Part shown: positions 1 through 9,300 of the stretch, piece by piece | How the letters are laid out: each line of letters begins with the position of its first letter | Numbering within the stretch: the first letter of the stretch is position 1 | Assembly (NCBI GenBank): GCA_027011835.1 | Contig: JALUZN010000494.1 | Location: 1-17,058 of the forward strand | From: Draconibacterium sp. | GTDB lineage: Bacteria > Bacteroidota > Bacteroidia > Bacteroidales > Prolixibacteraceae | DNA length: 17,058 nucleotides | Direction of reading: 5' to 3' | Position numbers and translations under genes: made by a program | The notes under the pieces: model-generated | The model's database searches: none | The model's input: the letters and a program-made list of their open reading frames with translations, nothing else | What the model was told of the DNA's origin: nothing

Positions 1-197
1 CTTTTTTTTTTTTTTTTGCAATTTATATTGTTTCTAAATAATGTATTGAAATAAAACTACCTTCGAAAAAGCTAATTATCAGATAGTTCTGTTATTATTA
101 TCTGTTACGTTACTATATTTAATTCAGATAGATTGCATCCATTTTCAAAGTTATTACTTTTTCATACCTTCGTTTTTATTGAATTTAAACATTAATT
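1..197. other. AT-rich leader upstream of the sigma-factor gene, with a T16 tract
   Basis: No gene is visible here. The window opens with an uninterrupted run of 16 T residues (2-17), which could be the tail of a terminator or a slippage-prone tract belonging to an upstream unit that is cut off. The rest is AT-rich and holds the probable promoter of the sigma-factor gene near its right end. Confidence 0.5.
143..172 (+). promoter_or_regulatory. Putative promoter of the sigma/FecR/STN cluster
   Basis: TACCTTCG at 165-172 matches the Bacteroidota -7 box TAnnTTTG at seven of eight positions. A weak TTTC at 143-146 lies 18 bases upstream where the -33 TTTG box is expected. The start codon is 25 bases downstream of the -7 box. 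The -33 match is poor, so this is a tentative call. Confidence 0.4.
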
Positions 198-776
198 ATG
201 AATCCTGAAGAAGAGAGGGAACTGTTTCAGGCGATTCGGAAAAGCAACAAAAAAGCATTCGAAAAGCTTTTTCATATCTATTACGGGTATCTCTGTTCTT
301 ATGCCTCAAAAATTATTCAAAACGATAATGCAGCCGAGGAAATTGTTCAGGATTTTTTTGTTATGCTCTGGGAAAAGCGGGAGCAGATTAATGTTGAAAC
401 TTCGGTTAAAAATTACCTCTTTCGGTCGGTTAAAAACCGAACACTAAACGAACTTAAACACAATAAAATTAAAACTAACTACGCACAATCTATTCTCTCC
501 GAAATTCAGCAAAATACAGATAATGAAAGTAGTTTTTATGAAATTGATTTAGCTGAAAAAATAGAAGAGAGCATTCGGTTGCTGCCCGGAAAACGACGCG
601 AAATTTTTCGTTTAAGTCGCGAAGAGGGGCTGCGATATCGCGAAATTGCAAAACAATTAAATATTTCGGTGAAAACCGTTGAAACACAAATGAGCCTGGC
701 ACTCAAATTTTTACGCGAGAAATTAAAAAACTTCAATACTTTTTTTGTGCTGTTTTCTCTTTTTTATAAGAAATAA
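198..776 (+). CDS. ECF RNA polymerase sigma factor, Bacteroides expansion type
   Basis: This 192-residue protein is an extracytoplasmic-function sigma factor that would direct RNA polymerase to a small regulon. Sigma region 2 is visible at about residues 20-87: FEKLFHIYYGYL, then AAEEIVQDFFVMLWEKR, the core-binding and -10-recognition helices. Region 4 is visible at about 122-172: LLPGKRREIFRLSREEGLRYREIA, then NISVKTVETQMSLAL, a helix-turn-helix. The order and length fit the Bacteroides expansion family of FecI-like sigma factors. The last 15 residues are hydrophobic and aromatic (FFVLFSLFYKK), a tail also common in this family. The FecR-type anti-sigma gene follows after 39 bases, so the two are almost certainly a regulator pair. 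The ATG at 198 is the only start that keeps the N-terminal helix complete. Its target promoters cannot be read from the window. Confidence 0.95.
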   Translation: MNPEEERELFQAIRKSNKKAFEKLFHIYYGYLCSYASKIIQNDNAAEEIVQDFFVMLWEKREQINVETSVKNYLFRSVKNRTLNELKHNKIKTNYAQSILSEIQQNTDNESSFYEIDLAEKIEESIRLLPGKRREIFRLSREEGLRYREIAKQLNISVKTVETQMSLALKFLREKLKNFNTFFVLFSLFYKK

Positions 777-815
777 ATTAAGGGTAAACAGATTTTACAT
801 TGTCATTTATATACC

Positions 816-1877
816 ATGAGCGAAAAAGAGCACATAGAGAATTTCGACCACACGTTGTTAACCAAATATTTAAACAACGAAACTACCCGGGAAGAGAAAT
901 TAACCGTTGAACTTTGGTTAAACCAGTCGGTTGAAAACAGAAACAAGATGGAAGAATATTTGAATATGCTTTCGAAAATTGACAACCATTACAAAGCAAA
1001 AAGTTTCGACTCGTCCGCTGCATGGAAAAACGTTCAATTAAGAACCGATTCGTCGCAATTACCTGTTTGGCACAAAAAACAGAGAAAGGAGAAGATAGCA
1101 CAATTTTATAAATATGCTGCAATACTGGTAGTTGCTTTGTTAATCGGGTCGGTTGTCTATTTTGTAGGGTTCGGCAGTAAAATGCCACAAGGTGTTAACA
1201 TAGTTACCTCGGCCGAAAAACAGGTTTTAACCGATTATGTTTTACCCGACAGCACGGTTGTTACACTAAACAGCAACTCTACAATCAGGTTTCCAAAACA
1301 GTTTGCCCAAAATGTGCGCAGCGTTACAATTGTTGGGGAGGCATTTTTTAAAGTGAAACCAAATGCAAAAAAACCGTTTGTTATTCATGCCGGTGGCACA
1401 CAAGTAAAAGTTTTAGGTACCTCTTTTAATGTGCGTGCTTACCCCGGAGCCGAAACGGTTGAGGTGGTTGTTAAAACAGGAAAAGTTGAGGTAACCGGTA
1501 AAAACAGTAAAATCGCGGATACTGCAAATGCTATTTTTCTGGTAAAAGGCGACAAAGGAACTTTTTACAACGAAACCAAATCGCTTGTAAAATCGGTTAA
1601 TACAAATATCAATTTCCTTGCCTGGAAAACAAACGACATTGTTTTTAACGAAACACCGCTTAACGAAGTTGTTAAGTGTTTAGAAAAAGTCTATCACATC
1701 GAAATTCGATTAAACGATGCAGAAATTGAAAAGCTGCCCTTAACAGCACATTTCAATAAAAAACCTATCGGTTTTATTTTAAATGTTATACGACTCACAT
1801 TTAACTTAGAATTGACAGGCGAAAACGAACACTTTGAATTGTCGGGTCGTAAAAATAAAGAAGCCTTAAAGTCATGA
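816..1877 (+). CDS. FecR-type transmembrane anti-sigma factor
   Basis: This 353-residue inner-membrane protein would hold the adjacent sigma factor inactive and take a signal from the periplasm. The cytoplasmic N-terminal part (about 1-90) begins with a helical segment, FDHTLLTKYLNNETTREE, typical of the sigma-binding region. One membrane helix lies at about 98-118 (YAAILVVALLIGSVVYFVGF). The periplasmic FecR domain spans about 127-226 and carries the usual LPDSTVVTLNSNSTIRFP, GEAFFKVKP and VLGTSFNVRAYP motifs. A C-terminal DUF4974-type domain lies at about 272-345 (FNETPLNEVVKCLEKVYHIEI); it is itself structurally related to STN/secretin folds. In Fec-type systems the periplasmic part is contacted by the STN domain of an outer-membrane receptor. 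Here the next two genes encode STN proteins that are not receptors, so they are the obvious partners. Confidence 0.95.
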   Translation: MSEKEHIENFDHTLLTKYLNNETTREEKLTVELWLNQSVENRNKMEEYLNMLSKIDNHYKAKSFDSSAAWKNVQLRTDSSQLPVWHKKQRKEKIAQFYKYAAILVVALLIGSVVYFVGFGSKMPQGVNIVTSAEKQVLTDYVLPDSTVVTLNSNSTIRFPKQFAQNVRSVTIVGEAFFKVKPNAKKPFVIHAGGTQVKVLGTSFNVRAYPGAETVEVVVKTGKVEVTGKNSKIADTANAIFLVKGDKGTFYNETKSLVKSVNTNINFLAWKTNDIVFNETPLNEVVKCLEKVYHIEIRLNDAEIEKLPLTAHFNKKPIGFILNVIRLTFNLELTGENEHFELSGRKNKEALKS

Positions 1878-1947
1878 ATTAAGCACGCTGCTGAAAAACA
1901 AACAGAAAACAACTTTTCACAGAAAGCGGGCTGTAAAATTTTAAATT

Positions 1948-3513
1948 ATGAAACGATTAATTTATAAACTCAGAATAACTTTTGTTTTTGGTGTATTGAT
2001 ACTCATTTCTGTTCCGCAAATAAGTTTTACCCAAGAGAAAAAAACAGAACCACTCGACCAAAACATTAGTATTTACGCCGAAGATGAGCCACTCTCCGAC
2101 GTAATTAAAAAAATATGCCAGTATGCAAACATCGACTACAATTACAACTCGAAATTGCTTGAGGAGAAAAAAGTGAGTCTGAATATATCGAACAAACCGC
2201 TAAAATATGTACTCGATAAATTAATGAAAGATAACTATCTACTGTTCGAGATTGAAGATAATATTTTAGTGGTTCGCGACTATATTCCACTCGAAAAAAG
2301 CATTGACTATGAGCAGAATACCGGGCAGTTTTTTGCAAACAATCGTGGTTTTCTTTTCAATAAACAAAAAAAGAAATCGATTACCATAAAGTTTAAATCG
2401 GCCAGTAATTTGGTTATAATTCCGGTTACAATAAATAAATCAGATACGCTGAATTTTATTTTAAACACCGGCGTGCAGTACCCGATAATAACCGAATTGC
2501 CTTTTGTTAACGAGCTTAATCTGAACTATTTAAAGCCATTGAAGATTACAGGATTAGATGGAGAGAACGAGCTTACCGCATACCGGTCGGGAAACAATAC
2601 ACTCGAAATTCCTGGATTAACAGCCCGAAATCAGGAAGTACAAATGATTATTAATGAAAATTTCCAGATTTCGCACATTTTAGGAATTCCTGTTCATGGT
2701 GTAATCGGGTTTAATTTGTTTAAAGATTACATTGTTGAAATTAACTATTCGACCGAAAAAATTACTCTGTATAAACCGGAATATTACAAATATCGCGACC
2801 GTAAAAAAGATATAATTTTGCCTCTCTATTTCGAGAATAACAAACCTTTAGTTCATACAAAAATTGTTACCGACGACTTGAAAGATGTGCGCGTAAAACT
2901 ACTGGTTGACATGGGAACAAGCGATGCAATCTGGCTTTCGGAAAATTCAAGTAAAAATATTACTATTCCGCAAAACCACATTGAAACATTTTTAGGGAAA
3001 GGGTTGAATGGCGATTTATATGGAATAAAAGGCCGGATTGATGCCATTTGGGTAGGCCCGATATTTTTACCCAAACCCATTGTTGCCTACCCAAACTCGG
3101 AACTGATTAACCGGTTAATTTCGGCAAACGACCGGAACGGAACCATTGGCGCCGAAATTTTACGCCGGTTTTTAGTAACAGTCGACTACAGAAACAAACG
3201 CCTTACTTTACGCCCAACGCGGAAAGTTAAAGAGAATTTTAATTACAATATGAGCGGAATGGAGATAGTAAACCCAATGCCGGGAATGCCAATATTTACC
3301 ATTTCGAACATTCGCGAAAACTCGCCTGCATACCTTGCCGGATTAAAAGTAAACGACCAAATTTTGTGGATTAACAGCAACAGTAATCGTAAAATGGAGT
3401 TAAACGATATTAATTTGCTTTTGCAAAGTCGCGAAAATCGTAAAATAAGAGTAAAAGTGTTACGTAACGGCGAAGTTATTAAAACCTCATTTCAACTGAA
3501 AAAAGTGTTTTAA
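1948..3513 (+). CDS. Exported STN + retropepsin-like + PDZ protein, first catalytic Asp replaced
   Basis: This 521-residue protein has a Sec signal peptide (about 1-29, ending in ISFTQ). An STN (secretin/TonB N-terminal) domain follows at about 36-112 (ISIYAEDEPLSDVIKKICQY, then VSLNISNKPLKYVLDKL). Two retropepsin-like aspartyl-protease lobes span about 145-425. A PDZ domain lies at about 438-517 (NIRENSPAYLAGLKVNDQIL). The lobe-plus-PDZ part resembles the family annotated as aspartyl protease in Flavobacteriia and relatives. The first-lobe motif, normally Asp-Thr-Gly, reads N173-T-G (LNFILNTGVQ). The second lobe keeps Asp in D321-M-G-T-S. Aspartic proteases need both aspartates, so activity is doubtful. 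The stop codon overlaps the start of the next gene. Placement right after sigma/FecR suggests the STN domain touches FecR. The protein may sense or bind a peptide rather than cut one (inference). Confidence 0.85.
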   Translation: MKRLIYKLRITFVFGVLILISVPQISFTQEKKTEPLDQNISIYAEDEPLSDVIKKICQYANIDYNYNSKLLEEKKVSLNISNKPLKYVLDKLMKDNYLLFEIEDNILVVRDYIPLEKSIDYEQNTGQFFANNRGFLFNKQKKKSITIKFKSASNLVIIPVTINKSDTLNFILNTGVQYPIITELPFVNELNLNYLKPLKITGLDGENELTAYRSGNNTLEIPGLTARNQEVQMIINENFQISHILGIPVHGVIGFNLFKDYIVEINYSTEKITLYKPEYYKYRDRKKDIILPLYFENNKPLVHTKIVTDDLKDVRVKLLVDMGTSDAIWLSENSSKNITIPQNHIETFLGKGLNGDLYGIKGRIDAIWVGPIFLPKPIVAYPNSELINRLISANDRNGTIGAEILRRFLVTVDYRNKRLTLRPTRKVKENFNYNMSGMEIVNPMPGMPIFTISNIRENSPAYLAGLKVNDQILWINSNSNRKMELNDINLLLQSRENRKIRVKVLRNGEVIKTSFQLKKVF

Positions 3514-5021
3514 TGGGAAAAAACACGTTTTTAATACTACTTGCCTTCTTGTTGTTCGGGTTGCCATCTGCAGCCCAACAACAAGATGGTTCTGTATTCG
3601 AACGTCGCGTAACCATATACCAGACCAATCAACCGTTAAGCTCTGTATTAGACCAAATTAGCTGGCAGGCAGGAGTCTATTTCTCGTACAATGCAACTAT
3701 TTTAAATGCCGATAAAAAAACATCTGTTTATGCCGAAAACAAGTCGCTTTTTACTGTACTAAACCAACTTTTTAATCCGGCAAAGTATAAACTTTCGGAA
3801 CTGAAAAACCAGATAATTATTTCGCAAATTGAGACAAACAAGAGTGTTAAAAACGATACCATTCCCATTAAATACTTTTTCCTCTCCGGTAAAATTACCG
3901 ATAAAAAGAAGGGCACTCCCATTCGGTATGCAACCATTTCGATAGCACAAAAACCAATTGGAACAATTTCGAACTACGATGGCGACTTTTTATTAAAAGT
4001 TCACCCCGAAAATATGTACGATACGGTTGTTATTTCGTGTATGGGATACGGTCAGCTAATTTTGCCTGCATATAAAATTCTCGACGAAGACAATTTTTTG
4101 TTGACTCCAATTTCAATTCGAATAAAAGAGGTAAAAGTTACCGCAACAACTCCGCACGAGCTTTTAAAAAATATAAGGGAAAACATTCAAAAAAACTATT
4201 CGGGAAATACAGAGTTAATGACCGCATTTTATCGCGAAACCATTCAGCAAGACAGTAAATACATTTCGGTTTCGGAAGCTGTAATGGAGGTGCTAAAAGC
4301 ACCTTATACGAAGTCGCGTAACGATGTGGTTAAACTTATTAAAGGGCGTAAAAGTCCCGATGTTCAACCTATTCAATGGATTAACTTAAAGCTTCAGGGT
4401 GGTCCGTTTTCTATTGTTAAGTTAGACATTGTAAAACGGATGGAACGCTTTATAGAAGAGGAGTTTGAGCCACTGTATGAATATAAAATAAGCGATGAAA
4501 TCTGGTATAAAAAATATCAGGTTTATGTACTCGAATTTCGCTCTGTTTCTAATCTTGGGTTTCCTAATTTTACCGGGAAGTTATTTGTCGACCGCGAAAC
4601 ATTTGCTATTGTTTTTGCCGAATTTAAGATGAATAAAAATAGTTTGCGTGAAGCAAAAAACACAATGATCAGGAAAAAACCTTCGGGCGTAAAAGCAAAA
4701 ATTTCTGCTGTAGAATATCGTGTCAGTTATCAGAAATTTATGGGAAAATGGCATTTAGCAACAGCCCGTTCTTCAATTAAAATAAAGGTGAAAAGCAGGC
4801 ACGATAACATTAATTCGGAGTTTAAAAGTGTTTCCGATTTGCTAATTACAACCATACAGCCAACCCAATTAAAGCGCTTTAAACGCGACGAATCGTTTTC
4901 GAGCCGCGATATTTTTGTTGAAATGATTGACAATTACGACGAACAATTCTGGGAAAACTACAACATTATTAAACCCAACGAAAACCTTCGAAACGCTTTT
5001 AAAAACCATAAAATGCAATAA
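3513..5021 (+). CDS. Exported STN + carboxypeptidase-regulatory-like protein
   Basis: This 502-residue protein has a signal peptide at about 1-21 (LILLAFLLFGLPSAAQ). An STN domain lies at about 31-105 (VTIYQTNQPLSSVLDQISWQ). A CarboxypepD_reg-like beta-sandwich spans about 121-206 (FFLSGKITDKKKGTPIRYAT, then NYDGDFLLKV). A long C-terminal domain covers about 210-500, with LLKNIRENIQKNYSG, TAFYRETIQ, LKLQGGPFS and FWENYNIIKPNE. That C-terminal domain is known to me only as a conserved, uncharacterised companion of CarboxypepD_reg-like domains in Bacteroidota. I see no peptidase motif, so the carboxypeptidase name is misleading. There is no TonB-dependent beta-barrel, although STN plus CarboxypepD_reg is the usual N-terminal arrangement of SusC-type receptors. 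Its ATG shares a base with the stop of the preceding gene (TAATG), indicating translational coupling and a joint role with it. Confidence 0.85.
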   Translation: MGKNTFLILLAFLLFGLPSAAQQQDGSVFERRVTIYQTNQPLSSVLDQISWQAGVYFSYNATILNADKKTSVYAENKSLFTVLNQLFNPAKYKLSELKNQIIISQIETNKSVKNDTIPIKYFFLSGKITDKKKGTPIRYATISIAQKPIGTISNYDGDFLLKVHPENMYDTVVISCMGYGQLILPAYKILDEDNFLLTPISIRIKEVKVTATTPHELLKNIRENIQKNYSGNTELMTAFYRETIQQDSKYISVSEAVMEVLKAPYTKSRNDVVKLIKGRKSPDVQPIQWINLKLQGGPFSIVKLDIVKRMERFIEEEFEPLYEYKISDEIWYKKYQVYVLEFRSVSNLGFPNFTGKLFVDRETFAIVFAEFKMNKNSLREAKNTMIRKKPSGVKAKISAVEYRVSYQKFMGKWHLATARSSIKIKVKSRHDNINSEFKSVSDLLITTIQPTQLKRFKRDESFSSRDIFVEMIDNYDEQFWENYNIIKPNENLRNAFKNHKMQ

Positions 5022-5158
5022 AGAATATTCTTAAAGCTGACTACCTCAGCGGCAGAGCCAAGGAGTACCAGCCGGTTGGCGGGCAGGTTCGTCAACTTTG
5101 TTTCGGCAAAAAACCAAAAATCGAATATTCTTTATTTCACCCCTTTGTCACTCATTCG
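5022..5158. other. Convergent intergenic region with a GC-rich insert between direct repeats
   Basis: The two flanking genes converge here. GAATATTCTT occurs at 5023-5032 and again at 5123-5132, exactly 100 bases apart. The 90 bases between them are clearly richer in GC than the surroundings. They contain two short stem-loops: GCTGA/TCAGC (5036-5040 with 5046-5050) and GCCAA/TTGGC (5057-5061 with 5076-5080). The first repeat is part of a perfect 12-bp palindrome, AAGAATATTCTT (5021-5032). I see no U-tract terminator and no reading frame of note. It may be a small dispersed repeat or MITE-like insertion. Confidence 0.5.
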
Positions 5159-6331
5159 TTAATCCTCTTCACCCAGTTCGTCTTTATTCATCTCCGACAA
5201 AAGATAGTAGGCGGAATTCATTACAATTTGTGCATTCTTAGGCAGTTCTTCAATAAAACTTACTTCGGTATACCCTTCATCTTTTTTCCCCGGAATAACT
5301 TCTCTCATTTTAAAACTTGTTTTGCCCGTATTTTTATCGGTTGAATCGACAATAAAAATAAACGATCTTTCCCCCTCTTTAACTATGGCATCATCGGGTA
5401 GAGCATTGGTGAAAATATTGTCGGTGTGCAAATGTCCGGTAACGTACATCCCCGGGATTAAACCGGTAGTTTCCTGATTAATTTTAGCGTGAATATTGAT
5501 AGCTCTGGAGCTTGAATCGAATTTTTTCCCTATTGCAAAAACGGTTGCCGTAAACTCTTTTCCAATTTGGTTGGCCACAGTAAAATGAATTTTTTGTCCC
5601 TTTTTCAGTAAATGAACATCCTTTTCGTAAACCATAAAATCGGCATGAATTGCCGAGTTGTCGGCAATCTCGAAAAGTATTGTTTCTGCATTTACATAGG
5701 TTCCCAATTTAATATTCACCTCGTTTACATAGCCGGTTAACGGCGAAACAATTGTAATTGTACTCGAAATATTTCCTTTTTTCACCTCCTCGGGAGAGAG
5801 ATTTAAAAGCTCTAATCGCGACTTTAACCCTTGATATTTTGCTTTCGAGATGTTGTATTCGGTTTTTGCTTTTTGGTAATCTTTTCCCGAGCCCACTTCG
5901 TTTTCGTACAACTCTTTTTGTCGTTTGTATTCCTGTTCAAGAAACTCCTGATTGTTGGCAACCACGGCAAAATCTTCTTGTAATTTAATAAAATCGGGGT
6001 GTTCGAGAACTGCCAGCGTCTGTCTCTTTTTTACTTTGTCGCCGGTAAAAACATTAATTTTCTTTACATTTCCACCAACAATTGCCGTAACATCGGCTTT
6101 TTTTGCCGGAGCAACTTCCAATTGTCCATTTACTTTAACAACAGTTGTGAGATTTCGTTTCTGAACAGTTCCAAAAGTAAGATGCAACGCCTGTTGCTGT
6201 TTTGCCGAGAGTTGTACACTATTGTTTTCCGCAGGTTTTTCCGGCTCTTCGGTTTTGGTTTGTTGCGAACCGTTGTTGCACGACAGTAGCGCTGTTAGTG
6301 CAAAAAGTGTGATAAATAAATATGATTTCAT
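5159..6331 (-). CDS. RND efflux periplasmic adaptor (membrane fusion) lipoprotein, CusB/CzcB type
   Basis: This 390-residue adaptor would bridge the inner-membrane pump and the outer-membrane channel in a tripartite metal exporter. A lipoprotein signal ends in LLS-C18, so the mature protein is probably lipid-anchored. The barrel-sandwich/lipoyl halves are visible at about 75-110 (VTAIVGGNVKKINVFTGDKV, LAVLEHPDF) and about 195-220 (IVSPLTGYVNEVNIKLGTYV). They flank an alpha-helical hairpin at about 110-180, rich in K, E and Q. Beta-barrel and membrane-proximal domains follow (PGMYVTGHLH, then AIVKEGERSFIFIVD). I see no N-terminal Met cluster of the kind that binds copper in CusB and no heavy-metal-binding CPMHP motif. 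The gene starts 9 bases after the pump gene ends, so the two are co-transcribed. Confidence 0.93.
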   Translation of the reverse strand: MKSYLFITLFALTALLSCNNGSQQTKTEEPEKPAENNSVQLSAKQQQALHLTFGTVQKRNLTTVVKVNGQLEVAPAKKADVTAIVGGNVKKINVFTGDKVKKRQTLAVLEHPDFIKLQEDFAVVANNQEFLEQEYKRQKELYENEVGSGKDYQKAKTEYNISKAKYQGLKSRLELLNLSPEEVKKGNISSTITIVSPLTGYVNEVNIKLGTYVNAETILFEIADNSAIHADFMVYEKDVHLLKKGQKIHFTVANQIGKEFTATVFAIGKKFDSSSRAINIHAKINQETTGLIPGMYVTGHLHTDNIFTNALPDDAIVKEGERSFIFIVDSTDKNTGKTSFKMREVIPGKKDEGYTEVSFIEELPKNAQIVMNSAYYLLSEMNKDELGEED

Positions 6332-6340
6332 TTTTTTTTA

Positions 6341-9300
6341 TTATTTTCCTGTTATGAATTTAATGTTGGCAGCAAGAACCAAAAGTTGTTGTTGTTGAAG
6401 TAAATACTGCCGTTTAATATCTATTGCCGCTTCAATGTTTTGTATAAACTGATTGTAATTTATACTTCCCAACCGATAGGCAATATTCGATGCTTTTATT
6501 TGTTCGTTTGCCATTGGCAAAGCTTCATTTTTATAATATTCAACCATTTCGGAAAGAGCCCGATATTGGTTTAGCAACTGTTTATATTGGTTATTTATTT
6601 CAATGCGTTTTTGAAAAATCTGTTGCCCGGCAATTTCGTAATCGAGCCTCGATGCTTTTGTTTTCCCCGACTGCGAAAAGAACAAAAGTGGCATTGAAAT
6701 ACCTACTTGCCAACCATTAAAATCTGAGACTCCGTCGATTGTTTGAAATTTATAACCCACATCGAATTTGGGAAGTAATGTCGACTTTTCGGCTTTCCAA
6801 ACCGATTTGGCAACTGCCGATTTATTGGTGTAGAGTTGCAAAACCGGATTGTTGGTTAAACTGTCTTGCAAGGTTGTTGAGATATTTTGTTCTAAACCGT
6901 TTTCGTTAATATCGAATGTTTTTGGAAAAAGTAAAAACCGATTGAGTTTTTGCAAAGCAATCGTATAGTTACTTTCTGCCATTTTAATATCTACCTGCAA
7001 CTGTTTATATTTTGTCGATGCCGAAATGTATTCAATACGAGAAGTTTCGTTGGTGGTGTATTTTAATTTTGCCGCCTTTTCGAAATTTGAATACAAACTA
7101 TCTAACTGCCGGTATAAAATCTTTTGTTTTTTAGCATAAAGCACTTCGTACCAGGCAATACTAACATCTCTTTCGAGTGTTTGAACAGTAAGTTCTTTTG
7201 CCGAAACAGCAAGGTCGGTACGCTTATCTGCCAATTTTATTTTTGCCGGAATTCCTAACAAATCAATATCGTTTTGTTCGAATCCAATTTTATTATGGAT
7301 TCCCTGCTGTCCGTTTCCAACCTCCTCTTTTCCGGTGTAAACCGAAGTTGTTCCAAGGTTGTACGATGTTGCTTTTAATGCTTTCTGTTTTTCAATATTC
7401 AGATCGGCAGCTTTAATTGCCGGAAAATTTGTCTTGGCCATTTCAATTGCCTGTTGCAATGTAAATGTAGTGTCTTGAGCCGATGTATTATTTGCAAATC
7501 CAATTCCCAAAAGCACAAAAAGAACAGCAACTGCGGGCTTTAATTTATTCGTTTTTCTCTCTCCTTTTCTATTTTCAACCCATTTATACAAAATAGGCAA
7601 AACAATTAAAGTAAGCAGGGTCGATGTTAGCATTCCTCCAATAACAACAGTTGCCAGCGGACGCTGAACTTCGGCTCCTGCCGATGTAGAAATTGCCATG
7701 GGTAAAAACCCGAGAATATCGGTTGATGCTGTTAATAAAATTGGGCGAATCCGACGAATCGAACCTTTTATAACAATTTCATTTAATGTGAGTTTACCTT
7801 CGGCTTTTAACTCGTTAAACCCACTAATTAAAACCAATCCGTTTAAAACAGCTACACCAAACAACACAATAAACCCTACTCCGGCAGAAATACTTAACGG
7901 CATACCGCGCAAATAGAGCGTTACAATTCCACCCACTGCAGCAAACGGAATGGCAACATAAATCATTAACGTTTGTTTTACCGATTTTATGGCAAAAAAC
8001 ACCAGCATAAAAATAAGGAACAGCGCAAGCGGAACTACCAACGACAGGCGTTTTGTTGCACGCTCGAGGTTTTCGAATGCTCCGCCATAACGAATATAGT
8101 AACCTACGGGCAGATTGAGTTTTTTGTCGAGTGTTTGCTGAATTTCTGTAACCAGCGATTTTATGTCTCTGTTATCTACATTTATTCCCACATAAGTCCG
8201 GCGGTTGGTATTGTCGCGACTTATTTGCATCGGGCCGGGTTGGTAACTAATGTCGGCCACTTCGCTTAAAGGAATTTGTGTGCCATTAGGCAACGAAATA
8301 AAAAGGTTTTGCAAGTCGGTTATACTTTTCCGGTGTTGCTCGTCTAACCGAACAACAAGGTCGAACATGCGTTCGCCCTGATAAATTTGCCCTGCAATAC
8401 CACCGCTAAAAGCAGTTTCGATGGCAATGTTTAAATCGGAAATATTTAAATTGTACTGCCCCATTTTGTTTCTGTTGTACCGAACGGTAATTTGAGGCAA
8501 CCCTTCAATGGCTTCAGCTTTTACACCGTCAACTCCGTCTATTCCCGACACAAGGCCGGAAATTTCTTTTGCTTTTTCTGCAAGAACATCGAGGTCATCG
8601 CCATAAAGTTTAATGGCAATATCTTCTCTCACTCCGGTTAGCAATTCGTTAAAACGCATTTCAATGGGCTGCGTAAACTCGTAATTTATTCCTGAGAAAA
8701 CGGTCAGTTTTTCTTCAATTGCTTCAATTAACTCCTGTTTTGTTTTCACTTTTGTCCACTGTTCTTTTGGTTTCAGGATAACAAAATTATCGGCAATGTC
8801 GAGCGGCATGGGATCCATTGGCAACGTTGCTACTCCAATTCGCGATTGAATACTTTGTACCTCATCGGGAAAATTTTCTAAGACCACTTTTTGAATTCTG
8901 TTCGAAACATCTTCCACCTCGGTAAGCGAAGTTCCCGGTTTTAAAAAGGTTTGAAAGGCAAGGTCGCCTTCATCTAACTTAGGAATAAACTCGGCTCCCA
9001 TTCTGGTAAAAAGAAAACTGCCGGCCAAAACAAGTAAAAGAGCTACAGCAACAATAATCTTCCCATGTTTTAAAACCCGGTTAATAACTGGCGAATAAAT
9101 ATTCTCTATTGCTATAATCGCTTTATCACCAAATGTTTTCTTGTCGGTTTTTGGAGCTCTTAAAAATGTGGCAGCCATCATTGGAATATAGGTAAGCGAC
9201 AACAACATTACACCAAGAACGGCAAATCCAAACGTAAGTGCCATCGGGATAAACATTTTCCCTTCGACACCCTGCAATGCCAAAACAGGTACAAAAACAA

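Noticed and set aside
3513..5021. Annotation of the STN/CarboxypepD_reg protein as a carboxypeptidase
   Set aside because: Only the regulatory-like beta-sandwich is present. No zinc or serine peptidase motif can be seen.
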